From Aquabacter sediminis (lineage in GTDB: Bacteria; Pseudomonadota; Alphaproteobacteria; Rhizobiales; Xanthobacteraceae), in the NCBI RefSeq assembly GCF_028863665.1, contig NZ_JARBFX010000007.1, positions 186,001-250,000 on the forward strand: 64,000 nucleotides of DNA, in the 5' to 3' direction. The notes beneath the pieces were generated by a model. That model was not told the origin of the DNA and did not search any database. It saw nothing but the letters and a program-made list of their open reading frames with translations. The position numbers and the translations under genes were made by a program. Shown in pieces: positions 9,042 to 18,298 of the stretch (its first letter is position 1; every line of letters starts with the position of its first letter).

Positions 9042-9755
9042 TCAGACGCCGAGCAGACTTTCGAGACGCGCCGCGTTCTCCGCGATCTTGTCGTTGGGCA
9101 CCATGTCCACGACACGACCATGCTCGACCACGTAATGCCGGTCGGCCACGGTTGAGGCGAAATGGAAGTTCTGCTCCACCAGGAGAACGGTGAAGCCCTT
9201 CTTCTTCAGGTCCCGGATGATCTGGCCGATGTGCTGGACGATCACCGGGGCGAGCCCCTCGCTGGGCTCGTCCAGCAGAAGAAGCTTTGCGCCCGTGCGC
9301 AGGATGCGGGCAATGGCGAGCATCTGCTGTTCGCCGCCCGAAAGCTTGGTGCCCTGGCTGTACTTGCGCTCTTCCAGGCGCGGGAACAGCTCGTGCACCT
9401 CGTCCAGCGTCAGGCCGCCGGGGAGCACCACGGGCGGCAGCAGCAGGTTCTCGCGCACGTTCAGGCTAGAGAAGATGCCGCGCTCCTCCGGGCAATAGGC
9501 GATGCCGAGGCGGGCGATGTAGTTGGGCGCAAGGCCGATGGTCTCGGTGCCCTGGTAGGAAATGGAGCCGGACCGCTTGCGCAGAAGCCCCATGATGGCG
9601 CGCATGGTGGTGGTCTTGCCGGCACCATTGCGGCCGAGCAGCGTCACCACCTCGCCGGGATGGATGTCGAACGACATGCCGTGCAGCACATGGCTCTCGC
9701 CATAATGGCCGTGCAGATCCCGAACCTGGAGCAGGGGGGTGGAGGTCTCAGCCAT
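9042..9755 (-). CDS. livF: ABC transporter ATP-binding protein LivF
   Basis: The 237-residue ATPase has Walker A GRNGAGKTTT (residues about 38-47), ABC signature LSGGEQQMLAIAR (about 138-150), Walker B LLLLDEPSEGLAP and the H-loop region. The short length and the DEPSEGLAP wording mark LivF rather than LivG. It begins one base after the livG stop, so the two are translated together. The pair powers LivHM. Confidence 0.95.
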   Translation of the reverse strand: MAETSTPLLQVRDLHGHYGESHVLHGMSFDIHPGEVVTLLGRNGAGKTTTMRAIMGLLRKRSGSISYQGTETIGLAPNYIARLGIAYCPEERGIFSSLNVRENLLLPPVVLPGGLTLDEVHELFPRLEERKYSQGTKLSGGEQQMLAIARILRTGAKLLLLDEPSEGLAPVIVQHIGQIIRDLKKKGFTVLLVEQNFHFASTVADRHYVVEHGRVVDMVPNDKIAENAARLESLLGV

Positions 9756-9756
9756 G

Positions 9757-10530
9757 TCAGTGCGCTCCGTGCCCGGTGCCCATATAGGCCTCGACGACCT
9801 GCGGGTTCTTCGACACCTCGGAATAGGGACCTTCGGTCAGGATCTCGCCGCGGGCGAGCACGGTGATCATGTCCGACAGGTTGGCGACCACCGACAGATT
9901 GTGCTCCACCATGAGGATGGTGCGGTTCGCCGACACGCGCTTGATGAGGTCGGCGGTGCGGGCGATGTCCTCGCGGCCCATGCCGGAGGTGGGTTCGTCC
10001 AGCAGCAGCATCTCGGGATCGAGCGCCAGCGTGGTGGCGATCTCGAGGGCGCGCTTGCGACCATAAGGCAGTTCCACGGCCAGATGCCGGGCATAGGAGG
10101 TCAGGTCCACCTCCTTCAGCAGCTCCATCGCGCGGTCATTGAGGGCGTCGAGGGAGGTTTCCGACTTCCAGAAGTGGAAGGAGGTGCCGAGGGCGCGCTG
10201 CAGGGCGACGCGCACATTCTCAAGCACCGTCAGATGGGCGAAGGTGGCCGAGATCTGGAACGAACGCACCATGCCGAGCCGTGCCACGTCCGCAGGCTTC
10301 GTGCCGGTGATATCGCGGCCATTGAGGCTGATCGAACCGCGCGTCGGCTCCAGGAACTTGGTGATCAGGTTGAAGCAGGTGGTCTTGCCCGCGCCATTCG
10401 GCCCGATCAGGGCATGAATCGTATGGCGGCGGATTCGCAGGTCAACATTCTTGACCGCGGCGAAACCCTTGAATTCCTTGGTGAGGCCCTTTGCCTCAAC
10501 GATGTAGGGCACGTCTGAGACGCTGACCAT
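9757..10530 (-). CDS. livG: ABC transporter ATP-binding protein LivG
   Basis: The product has Walker A GPNGAGKTTCFNLI, the LivG-type Q-loop region RSFQISATFAHLTVLENV, and Walker B LLLDEPTSGMG. It has a degenerate ABC signature (VELPYGRKRALEIATTLA instead of LSGGQ), which is usual for LivG. The ATG at 10530 is chosen because it places VEAKGLTKEF at the expected distance. An in-frame start at 10602 would add 24 residues of no family likeness. It is the first gene of the operon, with a promoter about 100 bp upstream. Confidence 0.93.
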   Translation of the reverse strand: MVSVSDVPYIVEAKGLTKEFKGFAAVKNVDLRIRRHTIHALIGPNGAGKTTCFNLITKFLEPTRGSISLNGRDITGTKPADVARLGMVRSFQISATFAHLTVLENVRVALQRALGTSFHFWKSETSLDALNDRAMELLKEVDLTSYARHLAVELPYGRKRALEIATTLALDPEMLLLDEPTSGMGREDIARTADLIKRVSANRTILMVEHNLSVVANLSDMITVLARGEILTEGPYSEVSKNPQVVEAYMGTGHGAH

Positions 10531-10630
10531 ATCGCTACCAATGCCCTCGCTATTCCACTGGCCAGGGCGCCGCGCGCTCCCGACACTCCCAATTCCGCGC
10601 ACCTTGGACAGTGCTTATGATCTTAACGCA

Positions 10631-10658
10631 TAACTAGCATGCACGGATCGGCGGTCAA
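10631..10658 (-). promoter_or_regulatory. Predicted sigma-70-type promoter of the first liv operon
   Basis: On the minus strand TTGACC (10658-10653) and TAGTTA (10636-10631) are 16 bp apart, about 100 bp upstream of livG, in the only AT-richer patch of the gap. This is sequence resemblance only. Confidence 0.5.
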
Positions 10659-10876
10659 TATGGGGAAATGAAGAATTTGAACGAGCGTCCGATTTATGTG
10701 GATGGCGGCGGCCTACCATTCCCCATGCGTCGGGCGCGGGGCTTGGCACCGCGCATGCGCTCAAGCCGCCAGGACCACAAGCGGCCGGCCGCTGCCGGCC
10801 GCCCGGGCTTTTCTTGCCCCACCAATCCCGCGCTCCTCCCTGCGGAGGTTCCCAGGGCGCAGGGGTCGGGGACCCC
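10659..10876. other. Gap between livG promoter and the AhpD-like gene
   Basis: No convincing gene is present. A GC-rich inverted repeat (GCGGCCGG at 10781-10788 with its complement at 10795-10802) and a 7-bp stem at 10861-10877 next to the stop of the AhpD-like gene may help end its transcript, but neither has a T-run on the minus strand. Confidence 0.5.
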
Positions 10877-11797
10877 TCACTTTTTGGTGTCCGGCGCCAT
10901 CCGCTTGGCAGGGGCCTTCGCACGGCCGCTCTTACCGGTCGGCGACGCTGCGGCGGCTTTCGGCCGGGCGGCCTTCGAGTGTGTGGGCGTGGCCTTGGCG
11001 CTCACGTGAGCGGCGGCCGCTGCATCAGGCGAGGCCGCAGCAGGAAGCGGGGCGGGCGCCGTCTGGCGGGGCGTGCGGGCCTGGCTGTGATAGGCTTCGT
11101 TCGGCCTCATGTCGGTGGCGGCGGCGATGCGGTTGGACATGTTGAAGAAGGCCGTCACCGCCGACACGTCCCAGATGTCCCGTTCGCTGAAGCCCACGGC
11201 GCGCAGCGTGGCGCGATCGGCATCCTCCACCTCCCACGGGCGCTCGGTGAGCTTGACGGCGAAATCGAGCATGGCGCGCTGGCGGGCATCGAGCCGGGCG
11301 GCGCGATAATTCATCACCATCTGCTCGCCCAGGATCGGGTCGCCGGACAATTGGCGCACCGCCGCGCCATGGGCGGTGAGGCAGTAATAGCAGCGGTTCA
11401 CGCTGGAGACGGCCACCGCGATCATTTCCCGCTCCAGCTTGCTGAGGCCAGAGGGCGCCAGCATCAGGTCATTATACATGCCCGAGAATGCGCCGAGCTT
11501 GGCAAGATCAAAGGCATAAGCCTCCAGCACGTTCGGGACGAAACCGATCTTCTCCATGCACTTGTCGAAATAGGCGGCCGTCGGGGCGTCGAGTTCCGCC
11601 CGCGAAAGGCCCAGCGCAATGGCCGGATGATCGTCCCGAACCCGCGCTGGCGCGGCCTCTGCGGGGGCGCGCGCGGCCGAACCGGAATTGTGCGCTGCGG
11701 CAAGAACGGAGGCTGCCTTCGCCTTGGGCGCGCCTGTGCCTTCGGCAGATTTTCCCTGCGTCTTCTTCGGCTTGCCTGACTTACCAGGGAAGGTCAT
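10877..11797 (-). CDS. AhpD-like (carboxymuconolactone decarboxylase family) peroxidase-related protein with Lys/Ala-rich tails
   Basis: The central part (residues about 60-235) is an AhpD-like helical domain with the redox motif NRCYYCLTAHG, a CxxC followed by His, as in the 'peroxidase-related enzyme' family. Members act as alkylhydroperoxidases or thiol-disulfide partners. The protein is 306 residues against roughly 190 for plain family members. The extra comes from an N-terminal tail of about 55 residues and a C-terminal tail of about 70, both rich in Ala, Lys and Pro (for example KAARPKAAAASPTGKSGRAK), like histone-H1-type tails. It is monocistronic and divergent from the glutamate dehydrogenase gene. 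Confidence 0.82.
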   Translation of the reverse strand: MTFPGKSGKPKKTQGKSAEGTGAPKAKAASVLAAAHNSGSAARAPAEAAPARVRDDHPAIALGLSRAELDAPTAAYFDKCMEKIGFVPNVLEAYAFDLAKLGAFSGMYNDLMLAPSGLSKLEREMIAVAVSSVNRCYYCLTAHGAAVRQLSGDPILGEQMVMNYRAARLDARQRAMLDFAVKLTERPWEVEDADRATLRAVGFSERDIWDVSAVTAFFNMSNRIAAATDMRPNEAYHSQARTPRQTAPAPLPAAASPDAAAAAHVSAKATPTHSKAARPKAAAASPTGKSGRAKAPAKRMAPDTKK

Positions 11798-11925
11798 GGT
11801 GGGGCCCTTCTTGATGTTACGTCATCGTTCCATCGCGGCGGTGTGCCACATCGGGAGACGCAATGACGATGGGGGGCGGAGCGCCTTTGCTCCCGATCGC
11901 GCGGGGGGATAACGGGGAGTGCGTC

Positions 11926-14900
11926 ATGAACGTCCAGGCCAATCAATCCGCCAACACGGTGTTCGGGACCAGCGAGCGTATTGCCGCAGCGGTGGCGCTG
12001 CTGGGTGAGAGCGTGCCGGAGTCCTTCGCCCGGGCGCTGCTCGTGGGCGCGGCGCCCGAAGACGTGGCGACCTTGCTGCCGGAAGCCCTCGCCTGCATGG
12101 TCCGCGAGGCTTATGCCCATCTGCGCCAGCGCCCGCCGGGCCGGCAGGACGTGAAGGTCTTCAATCCCGATTGGCCGGGCGCCCCCGCCATCACCGTCAT
12201 CGAGGCGGTGAACGACGACATGGCCTTCCTGTTTGATTCGGTGGCCGGCGAATTGTCGGATCGGGGTCTCGAACTCAAGCTCGTCTCCCATCCCATCCTG
12301 GCGGTGGAACGGGATGCCGCCGGCACCCTCACCGCCCTCGACGGCAATCTGCACGAGGCCGAGGGGCGGCAGATGCCCCATGAGAGCTTCATCCACCTGC
12401 ATGTCCAACGCATGGATGACGCGGCGGACCGTGCGGACCTGCAGGCCGCGCTCGACCAGACGCTTGATGACGTGCGCGCCACGAACCGCGACTTCGTGGC
12501 CATGCGCAATGCGGTGTACGAGGTGTCGAAGAGTTATCGCCGCGAGGCGCGTCCCTATGCGGAGGAGGAGCGCGAGGAAGCGGCCGATTTCGTCGAGTGG
12601 CTGGTTCTGGACAATTTCACCTTCATCGGGGTGCGCACCTATCGCTTCACGGCGGACGGCAACCTGGAAGCCGATGCGCAGAGCGGCCTCGGCATCCTGC
12701 AGGACCCGCAGGTGCGCGAGCTGCGGCTCGGCGAGGAGGCGGTGGGCGATTCGCCCGAGAGCCGGCAGTTCCTGAGCGACGCGGTGCCCCTCGTCATCAC
12801 CAAGTCGAGCCTGCGCTCGCGCGTCCATCGCCGCGCCTATCTCGACTATGTGGGCGTGAAGCTGCATGACAGTCAGGGCAAGCTGGTGGGCGAGATGCGC
12901 ATCATCGGCCTGTTCACCTCCAACGCCTACACCCACTCGGTGCGCCAGATCCCCTATCTGCGTCGCAAGGCCGAGACGGTGGTGGCCAAGGCGGACCTGG
13001 AGCGCGAGAGTCATTCCGGCAAGGCGCTTGCCACCGTGCTGGAGACCTATCCCCGCGACGACCTGTTCCAGATCGAGACCGAGCAGCTTCTCGGCTACGC
13101 CCTGGAAATCCTGTCGCTTTATGACCGGCCGCGCGTGCGCGTGCTGCCGCGCGTCGATCCCTTCGACCGCTTCGTCTCGGTGCTGGCCTTCGTGCCGCGC
13201 GACCGCTTCGACAGCGCGTTGCGCGAGCGGATCGGCGAGCGTCTCGCCAGCGCGTTTGGCGGGCATGTGGCGGCCTTCACGCCCACCTTCCTCGCCGACG
13301 TGCCGCTCACCCGCGTGCAATACATCATCGGCCGTCGCGAAGGGCGCACCCCCGTGGTGGACCGGGCGGAGCTGGAAGCCCAGGTGGCGAGCGACGTCCT
13401 GTCCTGGCCCGAGCGCCTGCGCGATGCGCTGCGCGACGCCCATGGCGATGCCGCCCCCGCCTTGATGGCCCGCTATTGCGCCGCCTTCGGCGCCGGCTAT
13501 GTGGCCTCCACCTCCATTCCCACGGCCATTGCCGACATCGAGCTCCTGGAGCGCCTCTCGTCTGAGCGGCCCATCGCGCTCGACTTCTTCCGGCGCGAGG
13601 ATGATCCGGCCACCCGCATCTCGCTGCGCCTGCTCTCCCTCGGCCAGCCGCTGCCGCTCTCGGTGCGCGTGCCCATGCTGGAAAACATGGGCCTCAAATC
13701 CATCAACGAGCGCACGTACCGCATCGTGCCGACCCGCGAGGGCGGCGACACGACGCCGGCCTGGCTGCACGAAATGTCGCTTGAGCGCACCGATGGCGGC
13801 ACCATCGACGTGACCGGCGCCGCCGAGCGCATGGAGGACTTGCTCACCGCCGTGCTGCGCGACGAGGCGGAGAATGACGGCTTCAACGCCCTCGTGCTCG
13901 ATACCGGCCTCGACTGGCGGGAAGTGGCGCTGGTGCGCGCGCTCGGCCGCTATCTGCGCCAGGCGGGAATCGCCTACAGCCAGGACTATCTGTGGACCAC
14001 CTTGGTTGGCCACAAGGACGTTGCGGCGCAGATCGTCGCCCTGTTCCACGCCCGCTTCGACCCCGCGCTCGACCAGGAGCCCGAGGCCCGTGCCGCTCGC
14101 GAGGCCCCCATTCGCGAGGCCATCGAGGCGCGGCTCGCCGATGTGTCGTCCCTGGACGAGGACCGCATCCTGCGGCGCTTCGTGAATCTGGTGGATGCGG
14201 CGCTGCGCACCACCTTCTATCAGCGCGACGCCGAGGGCCGTGTGAAGCCGGTCATCGCCATCAAGTATTCCAGCCGCAAGGTGGAGGGGCTGCCCTTGCC
14301 GCGGCCACTCTACGAGGTGTTCGTCTATTCGCCCCGCGTGGAGGGCGTGCATCTGCGCTTCGGCAAGGTGGCGCGCGGCGGCCTGCGCTGGTCCGACCGG
14401 CCGCAGGATTTCCGCACCGAGGTGCTGGGCCTGGTGAAGGCGCAGCAGGTGAAGAATGCGGTCATCGTGCCGGTGGGCGCCAAGGGCGGCTTCGTCCCCA
14501 AGCGCCTGCCGGCCGGCGGCTCGCGCGATGCCATCCAAGCGGAAGGCATTGCCGCCTACCAGCTGTTCGTCTCCAGCCTCCTGGATATCACCGACAACCT
14601 GGCCGGCGGCACGGTGGTGCACCCGGCGCAGGTGACCATGCTCGATGGCGACGACCCCTATCTGGTGGTGGCCGCCGACAAGGGCACGGCCACCTTCTCC
14701 GACATCGCCAACGGCATTTCGCAGAAGCATGGCTTCTGGCTTGACGATGCCTTCGCCTCCGGCGGCTCGGTGGGATACGACCACAAGGCCATGGGCATCA
14801 CCGCCCGCGGCGCCTGGGAGGCGGTGAAGCGCCATTTCCGCGAGATCAACGTGGACATCCAGACCACCCCCATCACGGTGGTGGGCGTGGGCGACATGTC

Positions 14901-16758
14901 GGGCGACGTGTTCGGCAACGGCATGCTGCTGTCCAAGGCGCTGAAGCTGGTGGCCGCGTTCGACCACCGCCACATCTTCATCGACCCCCATCCCGACCCG
15001 GCGCGGTCGTTCGCGGAGCGCCAGCGCCTGTTCAACCTTCCCCGCTCCAGCTGGGCGGACTATGACGCGAGCCTCCTTTCCGAGGGCGGCGGCATCTATC
15101 CGCGCAATGCAAAGAGCATCCCCCTTTCGCCCCAAGCCCGCACCACCATCGGCCTCGACAAGGCGGAAGCCACCCCGGCCGAGGTGATGAGCGCCATCCT
15201 GCGCGCCCAGGTGGACCTCTTGTGGTTCGGCGGCATCGGCACATACGTGCGGGCAGCCTCCGAAACGGACGCCCAGGTGGGCGACAAGGCCAATGACGCC
15301 ATCCGCATCCCCGCCTCCGAATTGCGGGTGAAGGTGGTTGGCGAGGGGGCCAATCTCGGCATGACCCAGCGTGGGCGCATCGAGGCAGCGCGGCGCGGGG
15401 TGCGGCTCAATACCGACGCCATCGACAATTCGGCTGGCGTGAACACCTCCGACGTGGAGGTGAACATCAAGATCGCCTTGTCGCTGCCCGTGGCGGAAGG
15501 GGCGCTCTCCGCCCCCGACCGCGCCGCCCTGCTCGGCCAGATGACCAATGACGTGGGCAACCTGGTGCTGCGCAACAATTACGCGCAAACCCTCGCCCTC
15601 TCCCTCGCCGAGCGGGCGGGAACCTCGGACCTCGCCTTCCAGCAGCGCCTCATGCAGATGCTGGAATTGCGGGGCGAACTGGATCGCTCGGTGGAATACC
15701 TGCCCACCGACACCGAGATCCAGGAGCGCCGTTCGCGCGGGGAGGCCCTCACCCGGCCGGAACTGGCGGTTCTGCTGGCCTATGCCAAGCTCTCTCTCTA
15801 TGACGAGCTGCTCACCTCCGACGTGCCGGACGATGCCTTCTTCGAGGGCGACCTGGTGCGCTACTTCCCCCAGGCGCTGCGCCAGCGCTTCCCCTCCGCC
15901 ATCGACCATCACCGCCTGCGCCGCGAGATCATCGCCACCGGCCTTGCCAATGCGGTGATCAACCTGGGGGGGCCTGCGGCCATTGCCCGGGTGGCGGACC
16001 AGACCGGCGCGGATTCGGCTGCGATCGTGCGGGCCTTTGCCATCGTCAATCACAGCTTCGGCCTGCCCTGGCTCTATACGGCCATTGACGGGCTGGACAA
16101 CAAGATCGACGGCAAGGTGCAGCTCGGCCTGTATGGCGCCCTGCAGGAACTGCTGCTCAGCCGCACCATCTGGATGCTGCGCAATGTGGGGGCCGGCGCG
16201 AGCCTTGCGGATGTGGTGAAGGAGTATGAAGCCGGCATCTCCGCCCTGTCCGGCGTGCTCGACGTGAGCTTGCCCACCGCTTGGCGCGCCTGGCGCGATC
16301 GGGAGGTGGCGGCGCTCATTGAGAAGCAGGTGCCGGATGCCCTCGCCCGGCAGGTCGTGTCGCTGCGGGCGCTGGGCGCCGGAACGGACATCGCGCTGCT
16401 CGCCCAGACGACGGGGCGCACCATTGCCGATGCGGCGCCCACCTTCTTCGCGGCGGGCCGCTACTTCGCGGTGGATGAGATCGGCCAGGCGGCACGGGGC
16501 ATTGCCGCCCCCGATTATTATGACCGCCTCGCCCTCGACCGTGCCATGGGGCAGGTGGAGACCTTTGTCCGGCAGGTGACGGTGGAGATCCTGTCCACGG
16601 GCCTCTCCGGCGACGAGGCCCTGGAAGCCTGGGTCACCCGCCGCCGCAAGGAGGTGGAGCGCACCCGCGCCACCGTGCAGGACATCGTCGCGTCCGGCCT
16701 GACCTTGTCGAAGCTGACGCTGGCGGCAAACCTCCTGGCGGACCTCGCCCGGGCGTGA
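11926..16758 (+). CDS. gdhB: NAD-specific glutamate dehydrogenase, giant (GDH-180 type)
   Basis: The 1610-residue enzyme converts glutamate to 2-oxoglutarate and ammonia with NAD and serves catabolism. The length fits the large-subunit class (about 1600 residues) with long regulatory N- and C-terminal regions. The catalytic part lies around residues 770-1230. RFGKVARGGLRWSDRPQDFRTEV is followed by VPVGAKGGFVPKR (about 850), which holds a substrate lysine, and by the nucleotide-fold segments VVGVGDMSGDVFGNGML and VVGEGANLGMTQRGR. The ATG at 11926 is preferred over 11863 because GGGGAG lies six bases before it. A strong hairpin follows the stop codon. Confidence 0.96.
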   Translation: MNVQANQSANTVFGTSERIAAAVALLGESVPESFARALLVGAAPEDVATLLPEALACMVREAYAHLRQRPPGRQDVKVFNPDWPGAPAITVIEAVNDDMAFLFDSVAGELSDRGLELKLVSHPILAVERDAAGTLTALDGNLHEAEGRQMPHESFIHLHVQRMDDAADRADLQAALDQTLDDVRATNRDFVAMRNAVYEVSKSYRREARPYAEEEREEAADFVEWLVLDNFTFIGVRTYRFTADGNLEADAQSGLGILQDPQVRELRLGEEAVGDSPESRQFLSDAVPLVITKSSLRSRVHRRAYLDYVGVKLHDSQGKLVGEMRIIGLFTSNAYTHSVRQIPYLRRKAETVVAKADLERESHSGKALATVLETYPRDDLFQIETEQLLGYALEILSLYDRPRVRVLPRVDPFDRFVSVLAFVPRDRFDSALRERIGERLASAFGGHVAAFTPTFLADVPLTRVQYIIGRREGRTPVVDRAELEAQVASDVLSWPERLRDALRDAHGDAAPALMARYCAAFGAGYVASTSIPTAIADIELLERLSSERPIALDFFRREDDPATRISLRLLSLGQPLPLSVRVPMLENMGLKSINERTYRIVPTREGGDTTPAWLHEMSLERTDGGTIDVTGAAERMEDLLTAVLRDEAENDGFNALVLDTGLDWREVALVRALGRYLRQAGIAYSQDYLWTTLVGHKDVAAQIVALFHARFDPALDQEPEARAAREAPIREAIEARLADVSSLDEDRILRRFVNLVDAALRTTFYQRDAEGRVKPVIAIKYSSRKVEGLPLPRPLYEVFVYSPRVEGVHLRFGKVARGGLRWSDRPQDFRTEVLGLVKAQQVKNAVIVPVGAKGGFVPKRLPAGGSRDAIQAEGIAAYQLFVSSLLDITDNLAGGTVVHPAQVTMLDGDDPYLVVAADKGTATFSDIANGISQKHGFWLDDAFASGGSVGYDHKAMGITARGAWEAVKRHFREINVDIQTTPITVVGVGDMSGDVFGNGMLLSKALKLVAAFDHRHIFIDPHPDPARSFAERQRLFNLPRSSWADYDASLLSEGGGIYPRNAKSIPLSPQARTTIGLDKAEATPAEVMSAILRAQVDLLWFGGIGTYVRAASETDAQVGDKANDAIRIPASELRVKVVGEGANLGMTQRGRIEAARRGVRLNTDAIDNSAGVNTSDVEVNIKIALSLPVAEGALSAPDRAALLGQMTNDVGNLVLRNNYAQTLALSLAERAGTSDLAFQQRLMQMLELRGELDRSVEYLPTDTEIQERRSRGEALTRPELAVLLAYAKLSLYDELLTSDVPDDAFFEGDLVRYFPQALRQRFPSAIDHHRLRREIIATGLANAVINLGGPAAIARVADQTGADSAAIVRAFAIVNHSFGLPWLYTAIDGLDNKIDGKVQLGLYGALQELLLSRTIWMLRNVGAGASLADVVKEYEAGISALSGVLDVSLPTAWRAWRDREVAALIEKQVPDALARQVVSLRALGAGTDIALLAQTTGRTIADAAPTFFAAGRYFAVDEIGQAARGIAAPDYYDRLALDRAMGQVETFVRQVTVEILSTGLSGDEALEAWVTRRRKEVERTRATVQDIVASGLTLSKLTLAANLLADLARA

Positions 16759-16765
16759 CGACCTG

Positions 16766-16798
16766 GAGCCCTTCAGTTTTTCAATCCCTGAAGGGCTC
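16766..16798 (+). terminator. Hairpin terminator after glutamate dehydrogenase gene
   Basis: An 11-bp perfect stem GAGCCCTTCAG with its complement encloses an 11-base loop eight bases after the gdh stop. It is followed by the moderately T-rich TGTCTCCTTGTTTTC, so it likely works as an intrinsic terminator, although not a perfect one. Confidence 0.7.
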
Positions 16799-16814
16799 TG
16801 TCTCCTTGTTTTCA

Positions 16815-16860
16815 CGCATTTCCTTCACGCGAACCGGTTCCCCCTTCGCTCGGAAATGCT
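16815..16860. repeat. Rhizobial-type palindromic intergenic repeat
   Basis: The element has outer arms GCATTTCC (16816-16823) and GGAAATGC (16852-16859) around a central GAACCGGTTC palindrome with CTTCACGC on one side. Intergenic units of this build (GGAACCGGTTCGCGTGAAG with GGAAATGC-type ends) are widespread in Hyphomicrobiales genomes. Confidence 0.7.
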
Positions 16861-16878
16861 CCAGTCCAAAAGCCGAAG

Positions 16879-17029
16879 CCGAGCACGTGAACGCGCAAGG
16901 CGGTTCATGTGCTCGGAGACTCCGTTTCTCTTCAAGAGGCAAAAAGGTGATTGGCCGAACGGATGGACCGTCTCCCGGTCCATCCGTTCGGATCGCGCTC
17001 TTGTGGGCGCGTCCCCGCCGGGGACGCGC
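16879..17029. repeat. Run of three long hairpins in the convergent gap
   Basis: Three further inverted repeats follow. CCGAGCACGTGAAC (16879-16892) pairs with 16903-16916 with one G-T pair. A perfect 16-bp stem lies at 16955-16970 / 16976-16991 with a 5-base loop. A perfect 10-bp stem GCGCGTCCCC lies at 17007-17016 / 17020-17029 with a 3-base loop. They lie between the convergent gdh and sulfotransferase genes and probably end both transcripts. Confidence 0.7.
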
Positions 17030-17047
17030 GCTTTCATAGGTCTGCCG

Positions 17048-17974
17048 TCAGGTGATGGCCTGGGCCGCATAGGACGGTGACAGGTGGCCCGTGCCGGCCG
17101 GTTGCCGTCGGGCCAGAGGGGCGCCGTGCGGCAAGAGTTGGCCTTCGGTGTCCAGCCCATAGCCAAGACGGGGCAAGGCAAAGTGAAGGGCGGCCGACCG
17201 CAGGAGCGCCTCTTCCGCCGGCCCCCAGTCCGCCGCGCCGTGCTGCGCCTGTCGTCCCGACGTCTTGCGGCCGATGGCCGTGGAGGGCAGCCAGCGCCGT
17301 GGCAGCACCGGCAAGCCGATAAACGCCGAGATGCGCTCCAGCTGGCCGGGCATGTCGAGGCACAGATCCTCATAGCGCAGATGGAGCACATCCGGTCGCC
17401 GGCTCCAGGCGGACACCTGGGCGCACCAATAGGCGGCGGGCGTCAGTTTCCCCTCCGGATCGCGGCGGCTGGGACATGCGAGATAGTCGATGAAGCTGAG
17501 GTCCGCCGGAATCTGGTAGCGCGGCTCGTGGCCCTTGCGGTCGAAATAATATTGCGACCGCAGCACGTCCCTGGGGTTCCGCACGATGTGCATGTGAAGA
17601 GCACTGGAATAGCAGGCGGTGGCGGCGACCCAGTGCAAATAGGAATGCCAAGGGTCGCGGCTGTGGGTCTTCTCGCCGAAATGGCGCTCATGGCTCTTCA
17701 GCACCACAGGCGAGTGGCCCAGGCGGGAGAAGAAATCCTCCTCCAGATGAAACCAGTCGCGGGCGACGGGGAAATTCTGCAGCAGCGTGTCGATCAGGAA
17801 ATGGGTGCCCGAGCGCCGGTGGGAATGGACGATGATGGCGGACTGGAGCACCCCCTCTTCGCAGTCGCCGATGCCGCCGAGGAAAGCACCGTTATTGCCC
17901 GCCTCCTGCCGGCGGCTGTATCCCCATTTCACTGCTGACCATGCGCGATGCATCTTCCGCGTGAAGGATACCAT
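17048..17974 (-). CDS. Sulfotransferase domain protein
   Basis: The 308-residue product has the PAPS-binding loop HSHRRSGTHFLIDTLL near residue 50 and the 3'-phosphate-binding segment IVRNPRDVLRSQYYF near residue 130. It ends its core with LHLRYEDLCLDMPGQLERI, as in the P-loop sulfotransferase family. It would move sulfate from PAPS to a hydroxyl of a glycan, lipid or small molecule. No PAPS-synthesis gene is near. No signal peptide is seen, so it is probably cytoplasmic. The nearest glycan genes are 13 kb away, and the acceptor is unknown. Confidence 0.85.
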   Translation of the reverse strand: MVSFTRKMHRAWSAVKWGYSRRQEAGNNGAFLGGIGDCEEGVLQSAIIVHSHRRSGTHFLIDTLLQNFPVARDWFHLEEDFFSRLGHSPVVLKSHERHFGEKTHSRDPWHSYLHWVAATACYSSALHMHIVRNPRDVLRSQYYFDRKGHEPRYQIPADLSFIDYLACPSRRDPEGKLTPAAYWCAQVSAWSRRPDVLHLRYEDLCLDMPGQLERISAFIGLPVLPRRWLPSTAIGRKTSGRQAQHGAADWGPAEEALLRSAALHFALPRLGYGLDTEGQLLPHGAPLARRQPAGTGHLSPSYAAQAIT

Positions 17975-18298
17975 GGCGTCATTCCAAGAAGAGGCTTCAA
18001 CTGGAGCCGTACGCCCCCCGGCGTCGCTACATCAATGAGGCTAGCGCAAGCTCTCTCTTCTTGTAAGGATGAGGAAGGTAATGAAACAATTTGTTTCATG
18101 TCCCGTTTACAAGCGGGAAACATAAGGCACCTAGTGGCCGGCCCCAGAAGACTTCGCCCCCCCACCCGTCTCAAGGCGAGGGGGCAGCAATCGCTTCCCC
18201 CTTCAACCGAGTTTGGCTTATCCGTCTTTCAAACAGATGGGTGCCATGGGCAGAACCATGGGCGGCTCCATGGGCCGATGAGATTGAGTCCTCGCGCG
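17975..18298. other. Gap upstream of sulfotransferase gene, with a 19-bp palindrome
   Basis: No gene is seen. At 18081-18099 there is a perfect palindrome ATGAAACAA-T-TTGTTTCAT, in an AT-rich stretch about 110 bp upstream of the sulfotransferase start. It is followed by a small stem TCCCG...CGGGA. It could be an operator or a hairpin. ATGGGC-type short repeats lie at 18240-18280 with no clear meaning. Confidence 0.5.

Noticed and set aside
11794-16815. A 1673-codon open frame antisense to glutamate dehydrogenase
   Set aside because: It mirrors the codon structure of the real gene, is very rich in His, Gly, Arg and Gln, shows no domain, and is explained by high GC content suppressing stop codons on the opposite strand.
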